Of a DNA stretch of 42,417 bases, positions 8,868 through 18,257 are shown in pieces (the first letter of the stretch is position 1; every line of letters starts with the position of its first letter). The stretch lies in assembly GCA_029213165.1 (NCBI GenBank), contig JARGNO010000005.1:1-42417 (forward strand), read 5' to 3'. Under the pieces are notes generated by a model. That model was not told where the DNA came from. It saw only the letters and a program-made list of their open reading frames with translations, and did no database searches. The DNA comes from Minwuia sp. Its GTDB lineage: Bacteria; Pseudomonadota; Alphaproteobacteria; Minwuiales; Minwuiaceae. A program made the position numbers and the translations under genes.

Positions 8868-10019
8868 CGCAGCACCAAAGGCGCTCAAACCACCGGCAGT
8901 CGTCGGCACCGATGAGGGCGCAGCGACCGTCTGCGGCACGCTGGAGCGGCCATGCCGTCCGACATGAATCCTGTTCTTGCGCGTCGGCACCGGCGCAGGT
9001 TGCTGGAAGCTGCGACCCCGCCCGACTGGTCGCAACGGGCTTGCGGGCGCGGGTGTCTTCGTCATCTCGGAGATCTTGTGTATGCGGTCCTGCATGGATG
9101 GATGCGTCCTGAACATGCCCAGGAAGGACCGTCGGGTGTTCACAACACACATCATCGCGACCTCGTCGGTGGTGTCGGGGATACGGTCATGGCCGGAGAT
9201 CCTGAGCAGGGCGCGCATCATCGCCTCCGGCTTCTTGGTGAGTTCGATGCCCCCGGCGTCCGCCGAATATTCGCGCACCCGCGAGATCGCGAACCGCGCG
9301 ATCAGTGACATGAAATAGGCGACCCAGAGCGCTGCCAGCATGACGTAGAGAAGCAGCATGATCTGCCCGCCACCCTTGTTGCGGCGGGAGGTGCTGACAT
9401 GAACCCGGCGACGACCGAAGCCGCGCAGCATCCGGTTCAGCGTCTGCGCCGCGAACCCGAACATCCCGGTGAAGATGATGCAGACCGTCAGCAACCGGAC
9501 ATCGCGGTTGAGGATATGCGCAAGTTCATGCGCCAGCACCGCCTCCACCTCATCCTCGGGCAGGGACTGCAGCAACCCCCGGGTCACGGTGATCCGGAAG
9601 CTGCGTTCATCGACGCCGCTGGCAAAGGCGTTGCGGGCATGTGTCTCGACGATGTTCAGCCGTGGCACGGGAACCCCGCAGGAGATGCACAGGGTTTCCA
9701 GCAGGTGATACAGCTCCGGTTCATCCGCCCGCTTCACCTCCCGGGCGCCGCACAGCGCACGGGTCATCCCGGCGTTCAGGAAATAGGCGATCACCAGCCA
9801 GCAGGCGATGGCCAGCAGGATCGCCCAGCCATAACCCAGCAGGAAATCCAGAGTCCGGGGCCAGTACTGGGCGGCAGGCCATTCGTAACCCTGAACCGCA
9901 ACGAAGAACCCGACCCATACCACCGCCAGCACGATCAGCGGATAGAAGGCCAGCAGCACGAAACTGCGGATGTTGTTGTTCCAGATCTGCGTTCCGGTTC
10001 CGACGCTGGCCAGGGCCAT
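8823..10019 (-). CDS. M48-family membrane zinc metalloprotease (HtpX-like)
   Basis: A 398-residue membrane protease of the M48 (Ste24/HtpX) family. Two N-terminal membrane helices (about 18-42 and 60-82) and another near 220-242 anchor it. The zinc site is HELAH at 164-168 with the third ligand E250 in REYSADA. Family members degrade misfolded membrane proteins; the substrate here is unknown. It follows lemA by 21 bases on the same strand, a pairing seen widely in bacteria, so the two probably act together at the membrane. The C-terminal tail beyond about 330 is rich in R, P, S and Q, looks disordered, and its coding end overlaps lptD by 45 bases. Confidence 0.9.
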   Translation of the reverse strand: MALASVGTGTQIWNNNIRSFVLLAFYPLIVLAVVWVGFFVAVQGYEWPAAQYWPRTLDFLLGYGWAILLAIACWLVIAYFLNAGMTRALCGAREVKRADEPELYHLLETLCISCGVPVPRLNIVETHARNAFASGVDERSFRITVTRGLLQSLPEDEVEAVLAHELAHILNRDVRLLTVCIIFTGMFGFAAQTLNRMLRGFGRRRVHVSTSRRNKGGGQIMLLLYVMLAALWVAYFMSLIARFAISRVREYSADAGGIELTKKPEAMMRALLRISGHDRIPDTTDEVAMMCVVNTRRSFLGMFRTHPSMQDRIHKISEMTKTPAPASPLRPVGRGRSFQQPAPVPTRKNRIHVGRHGRSSVPQTVAAPSSVPTTAGGLSAFGAASVQTQQLDPDKDRG

Positions 10020-10040
10020 GTGGGGCCTCCCCGTTGCCGG

Positions 10041-10616
10041 TCAGTTGCTGAAGCTGATCTTCGGGGGTTCCTGCACAGCGCGCTTGACCGCTTCATCCAG
10101 CTCGAAGAAGTGTTCGGCCTCGAAGCCGAACCTGTTGGCGATGAAGTTCGCCGGAAACTGTTCCCGGCCTGTATTGTATTCGGCGGTCGCACTGTTGAAA
10201 TAGCGGCGTGCCGCGGAAATCCGATCCTCTATCTCGGCAACTTCACCCATCAGACGCTGAAAACTGGCATCGGCCTTCAGGTCAGGATAGGCCTCCGCCA
10301 CGGACAGCAGGTTGACCAGCGCGGTCCCAAGCGCCCCCTCGGCGCGGGCACGCTCCGTCTTCGAGGCGCTGACGGCCTCCCCTGCCCCGGCACGGGCCGC
10401 GGTGACATTCTCCAGCACCGTCTTCTCGTGCGCGGCATAGCCCTTCACGACCTCGACCAGCTGCGGGATCAGATCATGCCGGTGCCGCAGATAGATATCG
10501 ATGTCATGGAACGCCTTGCCGCAGCGCTGGCGCAGCGCGACCAGCCTGTTGAACAGGATGACGAGCAGGCCGAGCACCAGGACGACGATAACCGCGAAAC
10601 CAATCAGAACGTACAT
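10041..10616 (-). CDS. lemA: LemA family protein
   Basis: A 191-residue LemA-type protein: a single N-terminal membrane helix (about 2-23, MYVLIGFAVIVVLVLG) followed by a helical domain with the family sequence FNRLVALRQR, DIYLRHRHDLIPQLV and GYAAHEKTVLENVTAAR. The molecular role of LemA proteins is still unclear; many genomes pair them with an M48 protease, as here. The start is ATG 10616 with AAGGAAGG eight bases upstream; an in-frame codon at 10634 lacks this site. The gene is divergent from surA. Confidence 0.92.
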   Translation of the reverse strand: MYVLIGFAVIVVLVLGLLVILFNRLVALRQRCGKAFHDIDIYLRHRHDLIPQLVEVVKGYAAHEKTVLENVTAARAGAGEAVSASKTERARAEGALGTALVNLLSVAEAYPDLKADASFQRLMGEVAEIEDRISAARRYFNSATAEYNTGREQFPANFIANRFGFEAEHFFELDEAVKRAVQEPPKISFSN

Positions 10617-10749
10617 TCGCCGCCTTCCTTGCAACCGACTGGCCGAGCATAGTCGCTTTGTTGGTCCGGCGGCAATGCGGTGCCGGTTGGAATGCGGGCG
10701 GCAATCCGTTAGAGCATGTCATACACACGGAACGCTTTGTGGAGCAGAC

Positions 10750-12009
10750 ATGCGCGCTTTCCTGATCGCCCTCACCGGGCTGCTGATCCTGACTGGCAAT
10801 CCTGACCAAGGACGTGCCCAGCAGGTGTTCGGTATCGCTGCGGTGGTGAATGACGAGGTGATCTCGGCCTTTGACCTGGAGGAAAGGATCGACCTTGTGG
10901 TCGTCAGCGCCAACCTGCCGAGAACGCAGGACACCCGGCGGCGGATCCGGTCGCAGGTGCTGCGCAACCTGACCGATGAAAGCCTGCAGATGCAGGCAGC
11001 GCGCAAGATCGGTGTCGAGGTGACGAACGAGCAGATCGACGAGGAGATTGCCAATCTGGCCGAGCGGAACAATCTGAGTGTGCTCGGCCTGACCGGTCGT
11101 CTGGAAGGTGCCGGCGTCGACCTCTCCACCCTGCGCCGCCAGTACCTGGCGAGCATCGCCTGGGAGCAGTATGTCAGCGCGCGATTGCTGCGCACGGTCG
11201 ATGTCTCGGATGAGGAGATCGACGAGGCGATCCGCCAGCAGGAAGCCAGTCGCGGGCAGGTCGTCTTCAATGTCCGGGAGATCATTCTGGGCGTTGACCG
11301 TCCGCAGGACGAACCGGAAGTACGCGCGGCAGCCGAGCGTCTGGTGAAGCAGATCCAGTCCGGTGCCGACTTCGCGGCACTGGCACGCCAGTTTTCCGTC
11401 GGTGCGGACGCGGAGGATGGCGGCAAGGTCGGCTGGGTTCGGCCGGCGCAGTTGAGCGACGAAGTCGCCGCCGTCCTGGCCACGCTGTCCGTCGGCCAGG
11501 TCTCAGACCCGATCCAGACCCCGCTGGGTTTCACGATTGTCGCGGTGGAGGGACGACGCATCCTTGGTGAGGAAGCCGTGGATTCGATCGAAGTCGAACT
11601 GGCACAGTTGCTGATCCCGCTGGGGCGCGCGGCCAGCGACGTGGCAGTGGCAGCAGCCCGGTCCGATGCGGAAGCCGCCCGTGGCCGGATTCGCAGTTGC
11701 GCCGGTATCGATCAGGTTGCCGAGACAATCGAGAATGCGCAGCCCGCGCAGTTGGGCACCCTGAAGATCGGGGACCTGCCTGACGAGTTCAGCAAGGCCA
11801 TCGCGAAGCTGAATATCGGGGACAGCAGCGTGCCCCTGCGGACCGCAGCCGGAATTCATGTGCTGGTGATCTGCAACCGTTCCCAGCCCGTGGATGCCAC
11901 ACCGGATCGTGCCCAGGTCCGCAACAACCTGATCCTCAGCAAGCTGAACCAGCGGGCACGCAGCGCCCTGCGCGATCTGCGGCGCGACGCCATCATCGAT
12001 CTGCGCTGA
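10750..12009 (+). CDS. surA: Periplasmic chaperone / peptidyl-prolyl isomerase SurA
   Basis: SurA helps outer-membrane proteins, including LptD, reach the BAM machinery. The 419-residue protein has a signal peptide ([16 protein letters not shown], cut near GRA-QQ at 23), a SurA N-terminal chaperone domain (about 27-165: [19 protein letters not shown]), a well-kept parvulin domain (about 170-275: [31 protein letters not shown]) and a second, weaker parvulin-like segment to about 380. The start is ATG 10750, where the signal peptide begins. pdxA follows two bases after its stop. Its placement beside pdxA and rsmA is the usual order. Confidence 0.93.
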   Translation: MRAFLIALTGLLILTGNPDQGRAQQVFGIAAVVNDEVISAFDLEERIDLVVVSANLPRTQDTRRRIRSQVLRNLTDESLQMQAARKIGVEVTNEQIDEEIANLAERNNLSVLGLTGRLEGAGVDLSTLRRQYLASIAWEQYVSARLLRTVDVSDEEIDEAIRQQEASRGQVVFNVREIILGVDRPQDEPEVRAAAERLVKQIQSGADFAALARQFSVGADAEDGGKVGWVRPAQLSDEVAAVLATLSVGQVSDPIQTPLGFTIVAVEGRRILGEEAVDSIEVELAQLLIPLGRAASDVAVAAARSDAEAARGRIRSCAGIDQVAETIENAQPAQLGTLKIGDLPDEFSKAIAKLNIGDSSVPLRTAAGIHVLVICNRSQPVDATPDRAQVRNNLILSKLNQRARSALRDLRRDAIIDLR

Positions 12010-12011
12010 TC

Positions 12012-12998
12012 ATGTCGCCTCATCCCCTGCTGCTGTCGATGGGTGAGCCTGCAGGTATCTGCGGCGAGATCACCCTGGCCGCCTGGCAGGCCCGTAATCT
12101 GCAGAACCTGCCGAGCTTCGCCCTGGTGGGTGATGCAGGTTTCCTGCGTGCGATCAGTGACGTGCCCATTGTCGAGATCAGCCACCCGGCGGAGGCTGCA
12201 GGCGTGTTCGATACCGCCCTGCCCGTGATTCCTGTCTCGGACAGCGTTCGCGCCCGCGCCGGCGCACCCGCCCGCGAAGATGCCGCGCTGGTGATCGAGA
12301 GCATCGAACGCGCAGTTGCCGCCTGCATGGCAGGCGAGGCATCCGGCATCGTCACCAACCCGATCAACAAGGCCCTGCTCTATGACGCCGGGTTCCGCCA
12401 TCCCGGACACACGGAGTTCATTGCCGAACTGTCGGGCGCTGAACTGCCGGTGATGATGATCGCGGGTCCGAGCCTGCGCGTCGTTCCGGCGACCATACAT
12501 CTGCCGCTGTCTGCTGTGCCCGCCGCGCTCTCCACGGACTGGCTTGTCGCTGTCGGGCGTATCGTGCTGAACGCCTTGCTGCACGATTTCGGCTGCCAAC
12601 CGCCCCGTGTCGCCTTCGCGGGACTGAACCCGCACGCTGGCGAGGGCGGTGCCCTGGGGATGGAAGACGACGCCATCATCCGGCCCGCCGCGGAGCAGTT
12701 GCGACGGGAAGGCCATGACGTCGTCGGCCCCCTGCCCGCCGATACCATGTTTCACGCCAGTGCGCGGGCCCGCTACGACGCGGCGATCTGCATGTATCAC
12801 GATCAGGCGCTGGTACCGGTCAAGACGCTGGATTTCGACCTGGGGGTGAATGTGACACTGGGTCTGCCCATCGTGCGCACTTCGCCTGACCACGGTACGG
12901 CCTTCGATATTGCAGGCAAGGGCATGGCGCGCGCCGACAGCCTGATCCAGGCCATCCGGCTGGCGGGCGAAATTGCGGAACGGCGCGCCGCGCGATGA
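12012..12998 (+). CDS. pdxA: 4-hydroxythreonine-4-phosphate dehydrogenase PdxA
   Basis: PdxA oxidises 4-phosphohydroxy-L-threonine in the DXP-dependent route to pyridoxal phosphate. The 328-residue length is standard. The metal/substrate-binding motifs are present: GHTEF near 135, [10 protein letters not shown] near 205, MYHDQ near 260 and [12 protein letters not shown] near 293. The N-terminal motif reads [11 protein letters not shown] where most family members have MGDPAGIGPE, a small variation. The stop overlaps the rsmA start (ATGATGA), so translation is probably coupled. Confidence 0.95.
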   Translation: MSPHPLLLSMGEPAGICGEITLAAWQARNLQNLPSFALVGDAGFLRAISDVPIVEISHPAEAAGVFDTALPVIPVSDSVRARAGAPAREDAALVIESIERAVAACMAGEASGIVTNPINKALLYDAGFRHPGHTEFIAELSGAELPVMMIAGPSLRVVPATIHLPLSAVPAALSTDWLVAVGRIVLNALLHDFGCQPPRVAFAGLNPHAGEGGALGMEDDAIIRPAAEQLRREGHDVVGPLPADTMFHASARARYDAAICMYHDQALVPVKTLDFDLGVNVTLGLPIVRTSPDHGTAFDIAGKGMARADSLIQAIRLAGEIAERRAAR

Positions 12999-13831
12999 TG
13001 ACCCTGCACGACCTGCCCCCCTTGCGCGACGTGATCCGTGCACACGGGCTGGAGGCAAGAAAGGGCCTTGGCCAGCACTTCCTGCTCGACCTCAACCTCA
13101 CAGGGCGGATCGCACGGGAAGCAGGTGATCTGACCGGTTGCGACGTTCTGGAGGTCGGTCCTGGTCCTGGTGGCCTGACCCGTGGTCTGCTGGCTGCTGG
13201 CGCGCGCCGGGTCGTTGCCGTGGAGAAGGACCAGCGGTGCCTGGCGGCACTGGAGGAGATCCGCGCGGTCAGCGATGGCCGACTGGAGATCATCGAGGGG
13301 GATGCCCTCGGCTTCGACGCGACCAGCGAACTGGCGCCCGGGGCGCGCGTTGTCTCGAACCTGCCATACAACGTGGGCACGCCGCTGCTGTTCGGCTGGC
13401 TGGAGCGACTGGAGCATTTCGCCGGACTGACCCTGATGTTCCAGAGGGAAGTGGCAGAGCGCATCGTGGCGCGCCCCGGCGACAAGGCCTATGGCAGGCT
13501 TGCCGTCATGTGCGGCTGGGCCGCCGACTGCCATATCGTCATGGACCTGCCCGCCCGCGCCTTCACGCCACCGCCGAAGGTCGCTTCCGCCGTCGTCAAT
13601 CTGGTGCCACTGGCGCAACCACGCGCCGAAGCCGACATGGCCACCCTGTCACGGGTGGTGGCCGCTGCCTTCAACCAGCGCCGCAAGATGCTGCGCCAGA
13701 GTCTGAAGGCATTGGGTGGTGACACGTCTGCCCTGCTGGAAGCCGCGGACATCGATCCGACCAGACGGGCAGAGACACTCACGATCGAGGAATTCGCTGC
13801 CCTGGCCCGGAACCTTCAGGTCGCGGGCTGA
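12995..13831 (+). CDS. rsmA: 16S rRNA (adenine(1518)-N6/adenine(1519)-N6)-dimethyltransferase RsmA (KsgA)
   Basis: RsmA dimethylates two adjacent adenines in the 3' terminal hairpin of 16S rRNA, a late step in 30S assembly. The 278-residue protein has the SAM motif [12 protein letters not shown] (51-62), the acidic VAVEKD near 74-79, and the catalytic NLPYN at 122-126. Two start codons are possible, ATG 12995 and ATG 12998; the first overlaps the pdxA stop. It is the last gene of surA-pdxA-rsmA. Its last 16 bases overlap the end of the convergent gmk gene. Confidence 0.95.
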   Translation: MMTLHDLPPLRDVIRAHGLEARKGLGQHFLLDLNLTGRIAREAGDLTGCDVLEVGPGPGGLTRGLLAAGARRVVAVEKDQRCLAALEEIRAVSDGRLEIIEGDALGFDATSELAPGARVVSNLPYNVGTPLLFGWLERLEHFAGLTLMFQREVAERIVARPGDKAYGRLAVMCGWAADCHIVMDLPARAFTPPPKVASAVVNLVPLAQPRAEADMATLSRVVAAAFNQRRKMLRQSLKALGGDTSALLEAADIDPTRRAETLTIEEFAALARNLQVAG

Positions 13832-14463
13832 TAGCTGCCACTCAGGCCCTCGACGAAATCGGCAAGGTCCGGCAGGCGATCACTGCGCACCCGCTCGGCA
13901 TGCAGGATGGCGCGAACATCACCGAGACAGCGGCTCACATCATCATTGACCACCACATAGTCATATTCGGCGTAGTGGCTCATCTCGGTTGCCGCCTTGG
14001 CCATGCGCTGCCTGACGACATCGTCCGGATCGCGTCCCCGCGTGGTCAGCCGTCGCTCCAGCTCCCCGGCACTGGGTGGCAGGATGAAGACAGAGACAAT
14101 GTCTGACTTCCGCCGCTGGCGCATCTGCTGCGCACCTTGCCAGTCAACGTCGAACAGCACGTCCCTGCCTGCGGCCAGAGCCGCGTCCACAGGTGCCACC
14201 GGCGTGCCGTAACTGTTGCCGAAGACCGTTGCGTGTTCCAGCAGGCCACCTGCGCTGACGGTGGCATCAAAGCGGGCCTGGTCGACAAAGAAATAGTCCC
14301 GCCCTTCCACTTCCCCCGCCCGCTGGGGACGCGTGGTCATGGAGACGGACATCGACAGTTCGGGTTCCTGCTCCAGCAACTGCCGCGCGATGGTTGTCTT
14401 GCCTGCACCGGACGGTGAGGAAATCACGAACATCAATCCCTTGCGTGACATGCCTGCAGGCAT
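13816..14463 (-). CDS. gmk: Guanylate kinase Gmk
   Basis: Gmk phosphorylates GMP to GDP using ATP. From ATG 14463 the protein is 215 residues, a normal length. It has the P-loop [10 protein letters not shown] near 15-24, the GMP-binding STTTRP-type segment here written [19 protein letters not shown], and the lid region [23 protein letters not shown] lies five bases before ATG 14463 and favours that start; a GTG at 14481 overlaps the yicC stop as GTGA and would add six residues. It follows yicC and is probably cotranscribed with it. The 3' end overlaps rsmA by 16 bases. Confidence 0.94.
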   Translation of the reverse strand: MPAGMSRKGLMFVISSPSGAGKTTIARQLLEQEPELSMSVSMTTRPQRAGEVEGRDYFFVDQARFDATVSAGGLLEHATVFGNSYGTPVAPVDAALAAGRDVLFDVDWQGAQQMRQRRKSDIVSVFILPPSAGELERRLTTRGRDPDDVVRQRMAKAATEMSHYAEYDYVVVNDDVSRCLGDVRAILHAERVRSDRLPDLADFVEGLSGSYQPAT

Positions 14464-14477
14464 CCGTCTCTCCTCAC

Positions 14478-15359
14478 TCACTCGACGTTCTGCACCTGCT
14501 CCCGCAGGCGATCAATGGTGGCTTTCATGGCCATGCCAACCCGGGTCAGCGTCACATCGCCAGACTTGGAACACAGGGTGTTCGCTTCCCGATTGAACTC
14601 CTGCGACAGGAAATCGAGCCGCCGTCCGACCGGCTCCCCGGCGACCAGCAGGTCTCGCGCCTGCGCAATATGGGCCGTCAGACGATCCAGTTCTTCCCGG
14701 ATATCCCCTCTGGTCGCCTGCAACGCCAGCTCCTGGGCCAGCCGTTCCTCGGTCACCGGAGGGTCCATCGCCAGCAATTCCTGCAGGGCGGCCTGCAAAC
14801 GGACCCTGCGCTGCCCCGGCCTGGCCGCCTCCGCCGTTGCGGCCTCGGCGACCTGGGTCTCGATCTCGTCAATCAGACTGGCAATGATCGCCTGCAATCT
14901 GGCACCTTCCTCATCCCGCGCCTTGACGAGGTCGGTCAGCAGACCCGCGTGATCAGCCAGGATCGCCTTGTCGCGATGCGCAAATTCGTCCTCCTCGGGC
15001 TGCTGCTCCACAACCTCCACGACCCCGCGCACGGCAAACAGCCCTGCGATGTCGACAGGCGCACCGTCTGCGTGCCTGACAGCTTCTTCACGCAGAGCCT
15101 GCAGCCAGTTGCGATTGATCGTCAGACTGCCCTCTGCCGCCTTGTCCCGATCCACATGCAGGGAAATGCTGACATTGCCGCGGGACAGCAGTGCCTGTGC
15201 CTTGCGCTTGAGGTCGGAGTCGGGCGTGTCAAAGGCGGAAGGCAGCCGGTAGCGCACATCCAGCCCCTTGCCATTGACCGAGCGCGCTTCCCATACCCAT
15301 TTCCAGGCGTCGGCCACGCCTTCGCGGCGGGCAAAGCCGGTCATGCTGGTGATGGCCAT
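14478..15359 (-). CDS. yicC: YicC family endoribonuclease
   Basis: A 293-residue YicC-type protein. The N-terminal motif MTGFARREG (6-14) and the C-terminal block with FLSQEFNREANTLCSKS and the ending near GMAMKATIDRLREQVQNVE are the family's two conserved ends. E. coli YicC is reported to act as an endoribonuclease affecting small RNA stability. It sits directly upstream of gmk, its usual neighbour, and follows the histidine kinase gene by 30 bases. Confidence 0.92.
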   Translation of the reverse strand: MAITSMTGFARREGVADAWKWVWEARSVNGKGLDVRYRLPSAFDTPDSDLKRKAQALLSRGNVSISLHVDRDKAAEGSLTINRNWLQALREEAVRHADGAPVDIAGLFAVRGVVEVVEQQPEEDEFAHRDKAILADHAGLLTDLVKARDEEGARLQAIIASLIDEIETQVAEAATAEAARPGQRRVRLQAALQELLAMDPPVTEERLAQELALQATRGDIREELDRLTAHIAQARDLLVAGEPVGRRLDFLSQEFNREANTLCSKSGDVTLTRVGMAMKATIDRLREQVQNVE

Positions 15360-15389
15360 TCTGGTTCCCTTCGAATCACAGCCCGGAAT

Positions 15390-18257
15390 TCAGGCAGTCT
15401 TTCCTGCACCATGCAGCTCCGCAAGCGGCAGGGAACCCTGTTCGACGATCCGGTCTGCCGGGAACCACAGGCTGACCGAGGTTCCCTCGCCCTCGCGGCT
15501 GACGATTTCCAGCGTGCCGCCATGCAGTTCCACAAGGGAGTTGACGATGGGCAGGCCCAGGCCTGTTCCCTTTTCCTCCGCGACCATCTGGTTCGCGATC
15601 TGGCCGAAGGGTTTCAGCACGGTTTCCAGGTCGCCGGTCGCGATACCGATTCCGTCGTCCTGCACGATGATCCCGACACGGCCCGGCTCGTGGGTCCCAC
15701 GAATAGTCACGCTGCCACCAGCCCGGTTGAACTTCAGCCCATTGGAAATCAGGTTGACCAGCATCTGCTTGATCAGGCGGGGATCGACCTGCATCACCGG
15801 CAGCCTGTCCATGTCGCGAACGATGATCGCGACTTCCGCCTTCTTCGAGATTGGCTGCATCAGTTCAACAATGTCGGCCACGATGTCGATCAGGGCGACG
15901 GGAACATCCTGCAGGACAACCGCGCCGGCTTCGACCTTTGCCAGATCCAGCAGATCGTTGATCAGGTCCAGCAGGTGACGACCACTCATCAGGATGTCAT
16001 CGGCATAACCCAGATAGCGCTCGTTCCCGAGCGGTCCGAATATCTGTGTCTTGAATATCTCCGAAAAGCCGATGATCGCATTCAGCGGGGTTCGCAGTTC
16101 ATGGCTCATCTTGGCGAGGAACTGGGATTTTGCCTGATTGGCCCGCTCGGCCTCCTCCTTGGCGGCGATCAGTTCACGCTGGACCCGCAACCGGCTGGTG
16201 ATGTCGCGGACAGTGCCCTGATAATAGAGCGTCTCACCACTCGTATCACGCACGACAAAGGCATTCTCGGAAATCCAGATGCGCTCCCGATTGCGATGTC
16301 GGTAGACCTCCGAAACAAAATCGGTAACGCGACCATCGCGCTCCATCAGTTCGATGAACTCGTCCCGACGCCCCGGTTCCACATACCACTCGGCGGAAAT
16401 GTCGCGCACCGCGGCCAGCATCTCGACTTCATTGTCATAGCCGTTCAGCGCGACCAGCGCCGGATTGGCGCGCAACTGCCTGCCATCGCGGGTTGAACGA
16501 TAAATCCCTTCCGTAGCGTGCTCGAAGATGTTGCGGTATTCGTCCTCCGCCCGCATCCGCTCATCGATATCGATGATCGCGACCTGCAGCGCGGGCTCTC
16601 CCTCCCACTCGGTTACCGATACGAACTGCTCACCCCAGAACACGGACCCGTCGGCACGCATGAAGCGAATTTCAAACCTGTTCGGATGTTCACCACCTTT
16701 GACGCGGGAATCGGCTATCGACATGATCCGCTCCCTGTCGTCCGGCGCGATCAGGCGGCTGATGTCATCCAGGGCCAGCGCCGCCTCCATGGAGGGCAGC
16801 CGGAACAGTTCCACGAACGCAGGGTTGGCAAACTGAATGCGGTGATCGCGATGAATGATGATGCCCTGGATCGACCCCTCGACAAGCTGGCGAAGCTGTC
16901 GCTCGCTCTGTTTCAGGCGGTGCTCGGCGACCACCCGCTTCTCGATGACCTCTTCCAGCTCCGCCTTGGCCTTTGCCAGGGATGCAGTTCGCGCCCGGAC
17001 GCGTTCTTCCAGGTGATCACGGGAAAGCCGCAATTCCTCTTCGCGCGCACGCTGTCCGGTAATGTCCGTCCAGATGGTCAGCATCGCACCTTCGGGCGTG
17101 CTCTGCTCCCGCACCTGGAACCAGCGTTCCCCAATCTTCTGCTGAAAGATGCTGGCAGATGAATCTGTTTCCGGGTCAATGCGTGCGCGCATCGCTTCCC
17201 GGATATTGCTGACCGGGTTCCTGTTCAGCGGGGAGCGATAGATCGCGACAAGTTTCTCCAGTGGCAATCCATGTTCCAGGCGAACACTGCTGCCCTTCAG
17301 GATTTCCTCCAGCGAGGCGTTCCACATCGACAGTTCGTTCTGTTCATCGAACATGGCATAGCCCTGCTCGGTATTCTCGATGGCCAGCTTCAGATAGCGT
17401 TCTGCGGCCCGTGCGCGCTCATCCGCGCGTACCATCGCCGTCTCGTCGAGACCGGTGCCGCGATAGCCGACAAATTCGCCTTCCCTGTCAAAGATCGGGA
17501 CGCCGCTGATCCGCACATGCTGCTCCGCCCCGTTCCGGTCGAGGAAGCTGTAGCGGAAGTCACGGAATGGCTGATGCCGCCACATGGCCTCCCGATGCAT
17601 GTGCCATTTCGGGTCCTCATCCGGATCAATCCCCAGCGCTCCCCATCGGGTCTCGCCGAGAAAGGTGCCGATATCGCTACCGACACCGATTCCCGCGCTG
17701 GCGTCCGGTGTCACGAAGCGAAGATCCGCATCCTGCTGCCAGACCCAGTCTGCCGTCGCGGCGGCAAAGTCCCGAAGCGCCTTCTCCTGCTGTTCGGCAT
17801 GCAGCGCGGCGTTCTTCACTGCCGTAACGTCCGAGACAATCGCCAGCATGCCGTCGCCATGGGCCTGGTTCAGGAACCGCAGCCAGCGACCATCCATGGT
17901 CAGGCGATCAAAGGGCGTGTCGAGTGTCTGATGCTGCCCCAGAGCGAACGCAATCCAATCGGCCCGGTTCTGGCGCACTTCTAGTGGCACCACGCCGCCA
18001 TCCCAGGCCATGCCCAGCAGTTCCGTATAGGTGCAGCCGACATGTATCCGTGCAGACAACTCATCCCACATGTTCCTGTAGGTCTGGTTACAGGCAGTCA
18101 GTCTGTCATCCGCATCGAACAGGGCCGCGCCCTCACTGACCATGTCCAGCGCCCTGAGCAGGGATTCCTCTCCGGCCTGAGCGGCAGTTCCGGGAACGGC
18201 ATCGCCGGGACCGCCTTCAGTCGTTCTGTCGCCTGAGCTCTCGCCAGCGCCGGACAT
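15390..18257 (-). CDS. Soluble multi-PAS sensor histidine kinase
   Basis: A 955-residue histidine kinase with no membrane segment or signal peptide, so a cytoplasmic sensor. Five PAS-like domains can be traced: about 34-146, 162-276, 284-404, 453-569 and 570-691, with a coiled coil at about 401-456. The HisKA domain follows (about 711-776) with phospho-acceptor H719 in MSHELRTPLNA, then the ATPase domain (about 821-934) with the N box NLISNGLKF, G1 box DDGIGI and G2 box GTGLGLPI. No receiver domain is fused and no response regulator lies nearby. The start is ATG 18257, with AAGGAG ten bases upstream; an earlier in-frame start at 18329 lies deep inside mltG. Even so it overlaps the mltG 3' end by 41 bases. 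The signal is unknown. Confidence 0.9.
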   Translation of the reverse strand: MSGAGESSGDRTTEGGPGDAVPGTAAQAGEESLLRALDMVSEGAALFDADDRLTACNQTYRNMWDELSARIHVGCTYTELLGMAWDGGVVPLEVRQNRADWIAFALGQHQTLDTPFDRLTMDGRWLRFLNQAHGDGMLAIVSDVTAVKNAALHAEQQEKALRDFAAATADWVWQQDADLRFVTPDASAGIGVGSDIGTFLGETRWGALGIDPDEDPKWHMHREAMWRHQPFRDFRYSFLDRNGAEQHVRISGVPIFDREGEFVGYRGTGLDETAMVRADERARAAERYLKLAIENTEQGYAMFDEQNELSMWNASLEEILKGSSVRLEHGLPLEKLVAIYRSPLNRNPVSNIREAMRARIDPETDSSASIFQQKIGERWFQVREQSTPEGAMLTIWTDITGQRAREEELRLSRDHLEERVRARTASLAKAKAELEEVIEKRVVAEHRLKQSERQLRQLVEGSIQGIIIHRDHRIQFANPAFVELFRLPSMEAALALDDISRLIAPDDRERIMSIADSRVKGGEHPNRFEIRFMRADGSVFWGEQFVSVTEWEGEPALQVAIIDIDERMRAEDEYRNIFEHATEGIYRSTRDGRQLRANPALVALNGYDNEVEMLAAVRDISAEWYVEPGRRDEFIELMERDGRVTDFVSEVYRHRNRERIWISENAFVVRDTSGETLYYQGTVRDITSRLRVQRELIAAKEEAERANQAKSQFLAKMSHELRTPLNAIIGFSEIFKTQIFGPLGNERYLGYADDILMSGRHLLDLINDLLDLAKVEAGAVVLQDVPVALIDIVADIVELMQPISKKAEVAIIVRDMDRLPVMQVDPRLIKQMLVNLISNGLKFNRAGGSVTIRGTHEPGRVGIIVQDDGIGIATGDLETVLKPFGQIANQMVAEEKGTGLGLPIVNSLVELHGGTLEIVSREGEGTSVSLWFPADRIVEQGSLPLAELHGAGKTA

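Noticed and set aside
14394-16496. 700-codon open frame on the plus strand
   Set aside because: It is antisense to gmk, yicC and the histidine kinase, all with clear motifs. High-GC codon use leaves the opposite frame open; its translation is rich in H, Q, R and D and has no domain.
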